DNA of 64,000 nucleotides from assembly GCF_001424425.1 (NCBI RefSeq), contig NZ_LMPT01000005.1, positions 1 through 64,000 of the forward strand. The letters run 5' to 3'. Below are positions 1 through 8,060 of the stretch, in pieces. Below the pieces are notes generated by a model. The model was not told the DNA's origin and did no database searches. It saw only the letters and a program-made list of their open reading frames with translations. Each line of letters begins with the position of its first letter. Position 1 is the stretch's first letter. This DNA comes from Acidovorax sp. Leaf191. Lineage in GTDB: Bacteria; Pseudomonadota; Gammaproteobacteria; Burkholderiales; Burkholderiaceae_C. A program made the translations under genes and the position numbers.

Positions 1-97
1 CCAGCGAGTACAGCTCGCTCAGCGCCTCTGTGCCGTCGAGTTTGCGAAACTGCAGTTGTTCGCCCAGCGGGGTTTGGATCTTGACGCGGCGGGTCAT
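1..97 (-). CDS. vgrG: VgrG, type VI secretion spike protein (5' end only)
   Basis: Only the first 32 codons are inside the window. They read MTRRVKIQTPLGEQLQFRKL and continue with an ALSELYSL stretch. VgrG/Rhs-Vgr proteins characteristically start with a short beta-rich segment followed by a motif of the form ALSELFxFEVxLLS. VgrG forms the trimeric puncturing tip of the T6SS needle. It lies on the same strand as hcp, 200 bases downstream of it, but a terminator sits between them, so it may have its own promoter or depend on readthrough. The family assignment rests on a short N-terminus plus context. Confidence 0.72.
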   Translation of the reverse strand, partial: MTRRVKIQTPLGEQLQFRKLDGTEALSELYSL

Positions 98-190
98 GGC
101 AAATGGGTATGTGTCTTGGCGCTCACCGGTCAACAGTCGCACTGGCGCAGTGCAATCTGTGGCGCGGGTTCAGCTGGGGGGAGGTCGATG

Positions 191-208
191 GCCCGCCGTC
201 AAGCGGGC
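191..208. repeat. short GC-rich hairpin beside the hcp terminator
   Basis: GCCCGC (191-196) and GCGGGC (203-208) form a six-base-pair stem, directly next to the stronger terminator at 209-240. It may extend the termination region between hcp and vgrG. Confidence 0.35.
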
Positions 209-240
209 AAAAAAGAGCCGCCTCCGTAGACGCGGCTCTT
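209..240 (-). terminator. Rho-independent terminator of hcp
   Basis: On the minus strand a perfect nine-base-pair stem (AAGAGCCGC at 232-240 pairing with GCGGCTCTT at 213-221, ten-base loop) is followed by a run of six T residues (209-214). It sits about 60 bases after the hcp stop codon and before vgrG. Confidence 0.85.
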
Positions 241-299
241 GAGATGCGCAGCGAACGTGCGCACCGAAGAAAGCAGCCAGGGGGCAAAAGCCCCGGCTA

Positions 300-782
300 T
301 CAGGCTTCCTTGTTTTCCTTGATGCTGAAGCCCATCTGGCTCGTAGCACCCTTGCCACCCTGAGCGGTCTGCTCGGAGTACTCGGTCTTGATCTTGGCAG
401 CCTGGAACGCGTAGTTCACCACCACGGTGTCGCCAGAGCTGGTGCCGCTGACGGTGACGTTGGTCACCATCACGTCGGTCAGCGTGATCTTGCCAAACTC
501 GATCTGCGTGCCGCCGGCCTTGCACATCGAGATTTCCACTTGGCCCAAATGCTTACCGGTGGCGCAATGCTTGAGCACGGCGGGGTAGCACTTGTCGATG
601 TTGGCAACGATGTTCAGGTTCTGAAAATCGGCCTTGCCCGCGCCGGCACCGCCGCCGCTGGCCATCGAGTGAGGCTGGGTCACGCCCCAGGTGAAAGACT
701 CGACATCGGTCCAGTCCTTGTGCGCAGCGTCTTTCGACTCACCGCTGGCACCTTCCACTTTCATAAAAATTGCGACAGTCAT
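300..782 (-). CDS. hcp: Hcp, type VI secretion tube protein (TssD)
   Basis: A 160-residue Hcp1-family protein. Hexameric rings of Hcp stack into the inner tube that the contracting sheath expels. The N-terminus MTVAIFMKVEG, a central HLGQVEISM segment and the late VNYAFQAAKIKTEYSEQ stretch fit the family, and the length is normal. The frame also has a GTG one codon upstream, but ATG at 782 is preferred because AGAGG lies six bases before it. It is divergent from the main T6SS operon across a 680-base region and ends at a strong terminator. In many T6SS clusters hcp sits between tssC and tssE; here it has been separated and is next to vgrG. Confidence 0.95.
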   Translation of the reverse strand: MTVAIFMKVEGASGESKDAAHKDWTDVESFTWGVTQPHSMASGGGAGAGKADFQNLNIVANIDKCYPAVLKHCATGKHLGQVEISMCKAGGTQIEFGKITLTDVMVTNVTVSGTSSGDTVVVNYAFQAAKIKTEYSEQTAQGGKGATSQMGFSIKENKEA

Positions 783-848
783 CACGTACCTCTTTTTGGT
801 TCAAAAAATGCGAGAACAAACCCTGCTGCGGGCAACGCGCCCACGATC

Positions 849-876
849 AAGGCATCGCAAGGGGATGCGATGCCTT
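849..876. promoter_or_regulatory. 11-bp perfect inverted repeat upstream of hcp
   Basis: AAGGCATCGCA (849-859) and TGCGATGCCTT (866-876) are exact reverse complements separated by six bases. The element lies 67 bases upstream of the hcp start codon, so it would be in the hcp leader RNA or in its promoter. It could be an mRNA hairpin or a regulator-binding site. The sequence does not decide between these. Confidence 0.55.
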
Positions 877-1109
877 TCACAGACAAGCTGCCTGAGAGGG
901 ACCAGCCTGCGATGTGCGTGATTCACAAGTCGGGAGTGCGTCTTGGCTACACACTCTCCCTTGCGCACACGGCGCCGATCGATGGCGCATCGCTGGCGTG
1001 CCTGCATTGATTCCCCTCCCTCGCAAGCTCGTTTGCGGGCGGATGTTACGGGGACGGCGTCAAAAAAAGGGTTTCAAGTGACAGCAAATGAACGCAGCTG
1101 GGCAACATT

Positions 1110-1126
1110 GGAAACAGTGTGTTTCC
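1110..1126. promoter_or_regulatory. 17-bp palindrome GGAAACA-GTG-TGTTTCC
   Basis: Seven-base arms separated by three bases form a perfect palindrome in the middle of the hcp/ppkA divergent region. The size and spacing are typical of a dimeric DNA-binding protein site, making it a candidate operator controlling one or both T6SS transcription units. No regulator gene is adjacent. Confidence 0.45.
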
Positions 1127-1464
1127 GCGTTCAAAAAGCCGCATTTCGTGACGCATTTTGTAATGGCTTCACGTTAGACTCGCCCGCGCTTTCGCACCTC
1201 TATAGACCTCTGTGTGAGGCCTCCAATTTGTTGCGAAATGTTGCCCAAACCTTCTCCAGACAGCGAGTCATGCCGTTCATACGGTGTTGCGCCAAGACGT
1301 CAACCACCGCCAATCAGCCATGGTGATGGTGACTGGATCTGTGGAGTGAACCACGACGATCTGGCGCCGATTCGTTCTTCGTCCGGTGCCACCAAAGAAT
1401 TGTCTTTGTCAGCAAGCATATTGAGTAGAGCTGTAACCGAGAATGAAAGCAGAGGCGTCACCTC

Positions 1465-3576
1465 ATGATTGACACCGTTGGAGGATCAGCCAATTGCTTG
1501 GCGCCTGGCGTGCAGGTCGGTGAATATCGGCTGCTCGACGTCATTGGCGAAGGCGGGTTTGGCATCGTGTACCGCGCTCGGGATATCAGCCTGGACCGGG
1601 TGGTGGCCATCAAGGAATACATGCCTGCCACCTTGGCGGGGCGCAAGTCTTCCAATGAAATCCACGTTCGCTCCCAGCACCGGGGTGCGTTCGATGCCGG
1701 GCTGCGCAGCTTCATCAACGAAGCACGCCTGCTGGCCAAGTTCTCGCACCCTGCCCTGGTGCACGTCTACCGGTTCTTCGAGTTCAACGGCACGGCCTAC
1801 ATGGTCATGCGCCACTACGAAGGGCAGACGTTCAGGGAGTTTCTGACCGCGCAGCAGGACCGGATGAACCAGCGCATGCTGGCGGCCATCGTCGGCCCCG
1901 TCCTGGATGTGGTGGAGATGCTGCACGCTGCCGACTGCTACCACCGCGATATCGCCCCCGACAACGTCTTCCTGCAAAACTCGGGGATGCCGGTGCTGCT
2001 CGACTTCGGCGCCGCGCGCCGCATCATCGGGGACATGACGCAGGCCCTGACGATGGTGCTCAAGCCCGGCTTTGCCCCCATCGAGCAGTACGTGGACGAC
2101 GGCGCGATGCCACAAGGGGCCTGGACGGACATCTACCAGATCGGCGCCATGCTCTATCTGGCGATCACCGGCAAGCCGCCCGCCACCTCGGTGGCCAGAA
2201 TGATCAACGACCCGGTGGCTGCGCTGTCGACCACGGCCTACCCGGGGTACTCGGCCCAGTTCCTGCATGGGGTGGACCGCGCATTGGCCGTCAAGCCGCA
2301 AGATCGCCCCCAGACCATCGCGGCGCTCAAGGAGCTGCTGGGCATCACCACCTTCACGATGCCCATGTCTGCGCCGTGGAAGGACGCGGGAGCCCCGGTT
2401 GCAACGGCCGCCTTGCCGCCTTTGTCGCCTTTGTCGCCGGCCGTACCTGTCGCCGCAGCGCAAGGCGCAGTGGCACCGGGCGAATCCGTGCGCACGGCGG
2501 TCCCTGCCGAGTTGCTTGCCGATGCGCCCGGCGCGAATGCGGCGTGGGATCCTCTGGCACAGGCACCAGCGTTCAGCGCACCGTCTGCATCGAGCGCCTC
2601 GCCCGGCCACCCCGCCAATGCCGTCTTCGGGGTGATGCCACCGCTGCCCGACGCCATGCAGCAGCAAGACCTGCCCACGGCAACCCCGCTCCCCCCCGCT
2701 GAAGGCCCCGCCATGGGCCTTGCCCCCGGCAGCGACGCCGCTTCGGCATCTGCCCGCACTTCGGCAGCGACACCATCAGCAACGGGTGCAGCGGCTGCCG
2801 CGGGCGCTGCGGCCAGTGCGGGCGCACCTTCGGCACCCGCGACCTCGCCCAAGCCAGCGCGCCAGCACAGCGGCGCAACGGCAGATGGCGCGACGCGGCC
2901 ACCGGTGTCCCGCGTGCCCACCACCATGCGCTGGGCTGCCGTGGGCGCGGCATTCGTCGTTGCAACGGCGCTGGCCGTGTGGTGGGGCACCCAAGGCAGC
3001 TCTTCGGAACGACCTGCGGAAGAAGTGGCGCTGACGCTCGACGATCAGCACTGGCGCGAAGCCCAGGCCGCAGGCACGGTGGGAGCGCTGGACGCGTACC
3101 TGGGTGCCCACCCACAAGGCAAGTACCGCAGCGAGGCCATGGCGCTCATCAGCCGCCTGGAGATCCAGGAGCCCGCGAAAAGCACGGCCCCCGCAGCGCC
3201 CGCCGATACGGTGGCCCTCGCGCCTTCCGCACCAGAGCGCCCTGAATCGCCTCCTGCTGCGACATCACCCCCTGCCACCACGGCGCCAACGCCCCCCGCG
3301 GCCAACCCAGCCAGCACCCCGGCAGAGCCTGTGGCGACGCCCAAAACCCCGCCCAAGCCCGTGGGCGACATGGGCCGCGTGGTGCTGCGCATCAGCCCAT
3401 GGGGCCGGATTTCCGTGAACGGCAACCCGGTGGGCACAACCCCTCCAATGACCTCCGTCGAGCTTCCGGAAGGCGCCCACCGCATCGAGGTGAGCAACCC
3501 CGCCGCCGCCACCGTCGTCAGGACGGTGCAGGTCAAAAAAGGTGAACCGGTGGTGATCAGCCATCAGTTCGAGTAG
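1465..3576 (+). CDS. ppkA: PpkA-like serine/threonine kinase of the T6SS with a periplasmic PEGA domain
   Basis: A 703-residue membrane-anchored kinase. The kinase domain (about residues 20-290) has the glycine-rich loop IGEGGFG (27-33), ATP-binding Lys50, the HRD motif with catalytic Asp162 and DFG Asp180, so it should be active. A low-complexity Ala/Pro linker follows, then one transmembrane segment near residues 490-510, a second linker, and a C-terminal PEGA domain (last 70 residues, starting near GRVVLRISPWG) predicted to be periplasmic. PpkA starts the threonine-phosphorylation pathway that switches on T6SS assembly by phosphorylating the FHA protein. Pseudomonas PpkA carries a von Willebrand domain instead of PEGA. 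The ATG start has AGAGG nine bases upstream. It leads the operon containing its predicted target (fha) and phosphatase (pppA). Confidence 0.93.
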   Translation: MIDTVGGSANCLAPGVQVGEYRLLDVIGEGGFGIVYRARDISLDRVVAIKEYMPATLAGRKSSNEIHVRSQHRGAFDAGLRSFINEARLLAKFSHPALVHVYRFFEFNGTAYMVMRHYEGQTFREFLTAQQDRMNQRMLAAIVGPVLDVVEMLHAADCYHRDIAPDNVFLQNSGMPVLLDFGAARRIIGDMTQALTMVLKPGFAPIEQYVDDGAMPQGAWTDIYQIGAMLYLAITGKPPATSVARMINDPVAALSTTAYPGYSAQFLHGVDRALAVKPQDRPQTIAALKELLGITTFTMPMSAPWKDAGAPVATAALPPLSPLSPAVPVAAAQGAVAPGESVRTAVPAELLADAPGANAAWDPLAQAPAFSAPSASSASPGHPANAVFGVMPPLPDAMQQQDLPTATPLPPAEGPAMGLAPGSDAASASARTSAATPSATGAAAAAGAAASAGAPSAPATSPKPARQHSGATADGATRPPVSRVPTTMRWAAVGAAFVVATALAVWWGTQGSSSERPAEEVALTLDDQHWREAQAAGTVGALDAYLGAHPQGKYRSEAMALISRLEIQEPAKSTAPAAPADTVALAPSAPERPESPPAATSPPATTAPTPPAANPASTPAEPVATPKTPPKPVGDMGRVVLRISPWGRISVNGNPVGTTPPMTSVELPEGAHRIEVSNPAAATVVRTVQVKKGEPVVISHQFE

Positions 3577-3604
3577 TGCAACCCCATCGCCGACGCCTGC
3601 CGAC

Positions 3605-4426
3605 ATGCCAATGAACGCTTTACCGCGATGGGTCGCATTTCTGTGCCTGTGCCTTGGCGCAGGATCATCCGTGGCGTCCAACGACTGCAACGAGCCGCCT
3701 GCGCCTGAGGTGCGCGGCCCGGACTCTGCAGCAGGCCGCCAGTACCTGGGACAGGGCATCTCGCTCTACGACTCGCGAAAGCTGGATCTCGCGGAAAAGG
3801 CATTGCAGGCATCGCTGTTCGCAGGCCTGCCGGACCGGCGCGAAAGATCCACTGCGCACAAGTACCTGGCGTTCGTGTACTGCACCAACAAGGAATGGGC
3901 CCGGTGCGATGCCGCCTTCGATGCGGCATTCGAAGCCCGGCCCTCTTTCGCGCTGGAAGAATACGAGCTGCAGAACACGCCGTGGCGCGACGCCTATGTC
4001 AGGGTGCAAGGCAAGCGCGGCTGGCAGTGCAGCCGGCCCCTGGGGAACCAGGGCGGCCAGGCGCAGGGTGCGCCTGCCAATCCGCTGGTCTTTTCGCTCA
4101 ACAGTTCGGTGATCACGGCCATCACGCCGCTGCTGCCGGCAGCGGGTGGCAACTTCCTGTCGTCCCCTGCAGGGGCAGCGTCTGCTCTGGGCGCCCGCAG
4201 ACCCCTGAGCACGGAAAACAATGTTCAACTGCGTGTGTCCCCCTGGGCGAATGTCACCCTCAATGGCAAAAGACTCGGTGTGACCCCACCGCTGACCGAA
4301 ATCAAACTCCCACCGGGGTCCCACAGCATTGACTTCAGCAATCCCGGCTTTGAGACCGTGCGCAAGACGCTGAAGGTCGAGCCGGATCAAACGATCACCA
4401 TCACCCATGACTTTGACGCGAGATAA
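3605..4426 (+). CDS. Secreted TPR-like protein with C-terminal PEGA domain, T6SS-associated
   Basis: A 273-residue protein with an N-terminal signal peptide (about 25 residues, cleavage near SSVASN). The middle helical region (AEKALQASLFAGL, then an STAHKYLAFVYC helix and RCDAAFDAAFEARPSFAL) resembles tetratricopeptide repeats. The last 70 residues form a PEGA domain starting near QLRVSPWANVTLNGKRLG that matches the PEGA domain of the upstream kinase almost motif by motif (ISPWG/VSPWA, VGTTPP/LGVTPP, a conserved SNP). It sits 28 bases after ppkA and just before a lipoprotein of similar architecture, so the three probably act together in the envelope, perhaps as the input to the kinase. That role is inference. 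An alternative start is the ATG two codons in. Confidence 0.75.
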   Translation: MPMNALPRWVAFLCLCLGAGSSVASNDCNEPPAPEVRGPDSAAGRQYLGQGISLYDSRKLDLAEKALQASLFAGLPDRRERSTAHKYLAFVYCTNKEWARCDAAFDAAFEARPSFALEEYELQNTPWRDAYVRVQGKRGWQCSRPLGNQGGQAQGAPANPLVFSLNSSVITAITPLLPAAGGNFLSSPAGAASALGARRPLSTENNVQLRVSPWANVTLNGKRLGVTPPLTEIKLPPGSHSIDFSNPGFETVRKTLKVEPDQTITITHDFDAR

Positions 4427-4430
4427 ATCC

Positions 4431-4907
4431 ATGCGAAACCGTTTCTGGAGCGCCCTGATCATCGGGTGCGCAAGCCTTTTCCTCACTGCTTGCGAGACCA
4501 CCCCCAAGGCACCCGAGCCCAAGGTGGAAGCCCCTCCGCCCGCGCCCCCCATTCCCGAACCGGTCGCCCCGGTGGACCCACGCGCACAGAAAGAGGCCCT
4601 GCTCACAGAAGCGCTGAGTGTTTATGCAGAGGGTCAATTCGACGAGGCGATTGCCAAGCTCACGCCCCTGGCCGATGCCCCTGAATTGCCCCTGACGTCG
4701 CAGATCAAGGCACGCAAGTTCATGGCCTTCAGCCACTGCGCTGCGGGCCGGCCGCGTCCTTGCAGGCAACAGTTTGAACTGGCGCTGGAGCAGGACCCGA
4801 CGTTTCAGCTGACCGAAGCCGAGAAGGGCCACCCGGTGTGGGGACGCGAGTTCATCAACGCCCGCAACGCGGCGCGCAACAAGCGCGGCGCACGCAAAAC
4901 GCCCTGA
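4431..4907 (+). CDS. TPR-like lipoprotein of the T6SS regulatory module
   Basis: A 158-residue lipoprotein. ATG at 4431 is chosen because it gives a clean type II signal peptide ending in the lipobox LTAC, and it follows the previous stop by four bases; an upstream in-frame ATG at 4407 would overlap the previous gene and disrupt the signal. After the lipidated Cys comes a Pro-rich spacer, then helices such as AEGQFDEAIAKLTPLADAPE and a final domain that resembles the TPR-like part of the preceding protein (KARKFMAFSHCAAGR versus HKYLAFVYCTNKEWAR; LEQDPTF versus FEARPSF). Likely anchored in the outer membrane beside the T6SS membrane complex. No specific function can be assigned. Confidence 0.72.
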   Translation: MRNRFWSALIIGCASLFLTACETTPKAPEPKVEAPPPAPPIPEPVAPVDPRAQKEALLTEALSVYAEGQFDEAIAKLTPLADAPELPLTSQIKARKFMAFSHCAAGRPRPCRQQFELALEQDPTFQLTEAEKGHPVWGREFINARNAARNKRGARKTP

Positions 4908-4942
4908 CCAGCCAGCACAGAGACAACGCGAGCGCGAACGCA

Positions 4943-7258
4943 ATGGACAAGATTGAACTGGTGGTGACGCACCAATCCGGCGGCCCGGTGGACCGCCATT
5001 GGTCTGCCATCTTTGGCATGGCCGGGGGAACCGTCGGACGCGCGGGCCAGAACAAGCTGGTTCTGCCCGACGACGATGCGATGGTGGCGCGCGTGCACGC
5101 CATGGTGCGTCTCGACTCCGACCAGGCCTACATTGCCAACCTTTGCGAGCGTCGCTCCGTGCAGGTGGACGGACTGGAAGTGCTGTCGGGCCAGGAGGTA
5201 CCACTGCTGCCGGGCGCGCACATCGGCATCGGCCCCTACCAGCTGCGGGCCGTGCTGCCGGGTCAACAGGTCCAGGCGCAGGCAGCCAGCAGGGCCGCAC
5301 CCGCAGTGGCCCCTGCGGCAGCTCCCGCTCCGACTCCGGCTCCGGCTCCGATGGCGCCGACCCCAACCGACGCGCAATGGCCTGCAGCCCCAGCGCAGCC
5401 CAGCACGTCCGTGGCCAACAAGTCCCTGGATCTGGCCTCGCTGCCCAACCCATGGGCGGATATCGCGCCCATCGTGGGCGGCGACCCGTACATGCCGGAC
5501 CTGGTTCTCGCATGCCTGCCCGACGCCCCTCCTCCCTCATCGGCGGCCAGTGCTGCGGCAGACAGCAATCCATTCGCGATGCTGGGCCGTGTGGAAGCGC
5601 CCCAGGTGTCGCCGGCCCCGTCCGCGGAGCCCGTGGTGACTGCACCAGCACCCGTGGCCCCGGTACCAGCCCAGCCGGTACTCCAGAGCGCCGTGGAGCC
5701 GGTACTGCCCAACCCGTTCGACAAGCAGCCTGCGGCCAGCAAGCCCTTGCCAGCACAGCCGGTCGCTCACCGCGCCATGGTGATACCCGACGACTTCGAT
5801 CCCTTCGCGGCCGACCCCAAGGAGATCGACAACCGCCGCGACCCCTGGAGCGGCGACCTGGTGGCGCAGAGCCTGTCCGAAGTCGCCCAACTCAAGAACG
5901 ACGACCTGCTGCAATCCTTGCCGAAGTCGGGTCAGTTCGCGGGAGAGATGGACAATGCCGCGCACACCGGCCTGCCGGAACGGCTGGACCCCACCATCGA
6001 GCTCAACCCGCTGAAGCTGTTTCGCGAACCCGGCGAGTCGATGTTTGTGGAATCGCAGGACCATGGCATGTCGCGCGGCTCCGACCTTGCGCAGGTTTTC
6101 AGCATGCCCCGCGACGCGCAGCACCGCCAGGCCAAACCCATCCCCGATGCGGCGCCCGCAGCGCCCACGCCTGCCGAGCCGGTCGTCCAAGCGGGTCTGC
6201 ACGCCATGCAAGGCCTGGACCTGGCGCTTTTTGGTGGCGGCTCGCTGGATACCCTGCCCCCGGCGACAGATTTGCTGGGTGTGGACGATGCACTCCAGGC
6301 GCCCAGCGGCGCGCCCGGCACGCAGCACGCGAAACAAGCTGCAGCCCCACAAGCCACCCCGGCCACCGTGCACGGCGGTGCGCACACCGACTTGCCCGGG
6401 CTCGGCGCTGCCGCGCCGCTGCCGCTTCCGCTGCCGGAGAGCGCGCTGAACCCCGAGAGTCTCCTGAACCCGGTATCGGCGCTGCCGGTGATGCCGCTGC
6501 CGCAGCCGATTCCACTGCCCCTGCCGGTGGCGCAGGCACCCGCCCTCGCGGATGTGCACGTGGCGGCACAACCCCCCGCACAGCCAGCTGCTGCGCTGGC
6601 CGCTGCTGCGCCGGCCGCTGCGGCGCCCCAGCCTGCACCCGGCACGCCCGCTGATTTCTCATTGGACGCGCTGGCTGCAGCCTTTCTCGAGGGCGCAGCG
6701 ATCGAGCCGGGGAAGGTGAATGTCAACCTCACGCCGGACTTCATGCGCGGATTCGGCGAAGCCCTGCGCGTGGCGGTGCAGGGCTCCATCGACCTGCTGT
6801 CCGCCCGCTCGGAGATCAAGCGCGAGTTCCGGGCCGACGTCACCATCATTGCCTCGGGAGCGAACAACCCGCTCAAGTTCCTGCCCACCGCAGACGGCGT
6901 GATGCTGCAGCTCGCGGGCCAGACCTTCCCCGGCTTCATGAAGCCCGTGCCGGCCATGCAGGAGGCCTACAAGGACCTGGCGGTGCACCAGATCGCCTTG
7001 ATGGCCGGAATCCGTGCCGCCTACGCTGAGGCTGTGGCGCGCATGAGCCCTGCCGAGCTGGAAAAGAACGCCGCCGCAGCGTCCGGCCTGTTGTCCAAGA
7101 TATCGTCCGTCCACCGCAAGGCGGCCCTCTGGGATGACTTTCAACAGCGCTACGACGCCATTCGCCGCAACGCAGAAGACGACCTGATGGCGTTCTCGGG
7201 CCAGACTTTTGTGGATGCCTACGAAGCTGCCGCGCAGGCTGCAGGAGAGAACCTTTGA
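4943..7258 (+). CDS. tagH: FHA-domain T6SS activator (Fha/TagH)
   Basis: A 771-residue cytoplasmic protein. The N-terminal forkhead-associated domain (about residues 1-105; GGTVGRAGQNKLVLPDDD, then VARVHAMVRL and GAHIGIGPYQL) reads phosphothreonine. A very long Ala/Pro-rich linker of roughly 460 residues follows. The C-terminal 200 residues (from SLDALAAAFLEGAAIEPGK to the end) match the T6SS-associated FHA family C-domain. In the threonine-phosphorylation pathway Fha is phosphorylated by PpkA, dephosphorylated by PppA and promotes assembly. The start at 4943 (MDKIELVV) is preferred over an upstream in-frame start that would overlap the lipoprotein gene. The linker repeats short NPF/NPW/DPF-type motifs (see findings). 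The stop codon overlaps the pppA start. Confidence 0.9.
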   Translation: MDKIELVVTHQSGGPVDRHWSAIFGMAGGTVGRAGQNKLVLPDDDAMVARVHAMVRLDSDQAYIANLCERRSVQVDGLEVLSGQEVPLLPGAHIGIGPYQLRAVLPGQQVQAQAASRAAPAVAPAAAPAPTPAPAPMAPTPTDAQWPAAPAQPSTSVANKSLDLASLPNPWADIAPIVGGDPYMPDLVLACLPDAPPPSSAASAAADSNPFAMLGRVEAPQVSPAPSAEPVVTAPAPVAPVPAQPVLQSAVEPVLPNPFDKQPAASKPLPAQPVAHRAMVIPDDFDPFAADPKEIDNRRDPWSGDLVAQSLSEVAQLKNDDLLQSLPKSGQFAGEMDNAAHTGLPERLDPTIELNPLKLFREPGESMFVESQDHGMSRGSDLAQVFSMPRDAQHRQAKPIPDAAPAAPTPAEPVVQAGLHAMQGLDLALFGGGSLDTLPPATDLLGVDDALQAPSGAPGTQHAKQAAAPQATPATVHGGAHTDLPGLGAAAPLPLPLPESALNPESLLNPVSALPVMPLPQPIPLPLPVAQAPALADVHVAAQPPAQPAAALAAAAPAAAAPQPAPGTPADFSLDALAAAFLEGAAIEPGKVNVNLTPDFMRGFGEALRVAVQGSIDLLSARSEIKREFRADVTIIASGANNPLKFLPTADGVMLQLAGQTFPGFMKPVPAMQEAYKDLAVHQIALMAGIRAAYAEAVARMSPAELEKNAAAASGLLSKISSVHRKAALWDDFQQRYDAIRRNAEDDLMAFSGQTFVDAYEAAAQAAGENL

Positions 7259-8043
7259 TCGCTCACATTGCCGGAGACGCGCACCGATTGCAGCTGTCAG
7301 TGTCTGCCATCACCCAAAAGGGAGGGCGCGCTTCCAACGAAGACTACCTGGGCATGATCGACCTGGGTCCCAAGGGCTTTTGCTGCACGCTCGCCGACGG
7401 TGCCGGAGGCCACGGCAACGGTGCGCTGGCAGCGCGCCTGACCGTGGATGCGGTGCTGGGTGGCTACCGCGAGAACCCGATGTTTGCGCCCGCGAGCCTC
7501 GCATCGTTGATTTTTCGCGCGGAACATACGGTCTCCGAAGAGCAGCCCACCTCCATCTCGCGGATGCACATGAGCGCGACGGTGGTGCTGCTGTGCATCG
7601 AGCCCGTCACCGGCCGGGCCCTGTGGGCCCACTGGGGCGATTCGCGGCTGTATTGGTTTCGCGGCGGCAAGGTCCACCGCATGACCGAAGACCACAGCGT
7701 GGTGCAGCAACTGCTGCACGCCGGCATGTACGCCAACGGAGACCCTCGCTCACTGCCCAATCGCAGCGTCCTGGCCGGGGCGGTCGGTGCCGAGTCGCAG
7801 GTGCCCCCCACGGTGCTCCATGAATCCATGGAGCTGATGGAAGGAGACGCCTTCCTGCTGTGCTCGGACGGGCTGTGGGAGAACCTCCACGAATCCGCCA
7901 TGGAGCAGGCGCTCCAGGGCTCGGAGCGGCCCGACGTCTGGCTGCAGAACATGGCCGATACCGTGACCTCCAAGGGTCGCCCTCACCAGGACAATCTCAG
8001 CGCGTTTGCCGTCTGGGTGTCTGCCAACCACACCGTCAATTGA
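7255..8043 (+). CDS. pppA: PppA, PP2C-type serine/threonine phosphatase
   Basis: A 262-residue PP2C phosphatase that opposes PpkA in T6SS control. Metal-binding and catalytic motifs are all present: NED near residue 28, DGAGGHG starting at Asp48, GDSR in WAHWGDSRLYW, SDGLWE, and the late DNLS. The start is TTG at 7255, supported by AGGAGAG five bases upstream and by translational coupling: the TTG overlaps the TGA stop of the FHA gene. No membrane segment, so it is cytoplasmic. The set ppkA, fha and pppA in one operon is typical of threonine-phosphorylation-controlled T6SS clusters. Confidence 0.93.
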   Translation: MIAHIAGDAHRLQLSVSAITQKGGRASNEDYLGMIDLGPKGFCCTLADGAGGHGNGALAARLTVDAVLGGYRENPMFAPASLASLIFRAEHTVSEEQPTSISRMHMSATVVLLCIEPVTGRALWAHWGDSRLYWFRGGKVHRMTEDHSVVQQLLHAGMYANGDPRSLPNRSVLAGAVGAESQVPPTVLHESMELMEGDAFLLCSDGLWENLHESAMEQALQGSERPDVWLQNMADTVTSKGRPHQDNLSAFAVWVSANHTVN

Positions 8044-8060
8044 ACCCGAAGGATGCTGCC

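Larger units (their letters stand above)
783..1464. other. Divergent regulatory region between hcp and the ppkA operon
   Basis: This 682-base stretch has no convincing gene; its open frames have no recognisable domains or good start signals. It must hold the promoters for hcp (leftward) and the kinase-led operon (rightward). Two perfect inverted repeats are visible (849-876 and 1110-1126, listed separately). No sigma-54 type TGGCAC-N5-TTGC element and no convincing sigma-70 promoter was found by eye. Composition is somewhat more AT-rich than the flanking genes. Confidence 0.6.

Noticed and set aside
943-1326. Open frame of 127 codons in the hcp/ppkA divergent region
   Set aside because: Amino-acid composition is unlike a folded protein, no start signal, and it covers the palindromic region expected to be regulatory.
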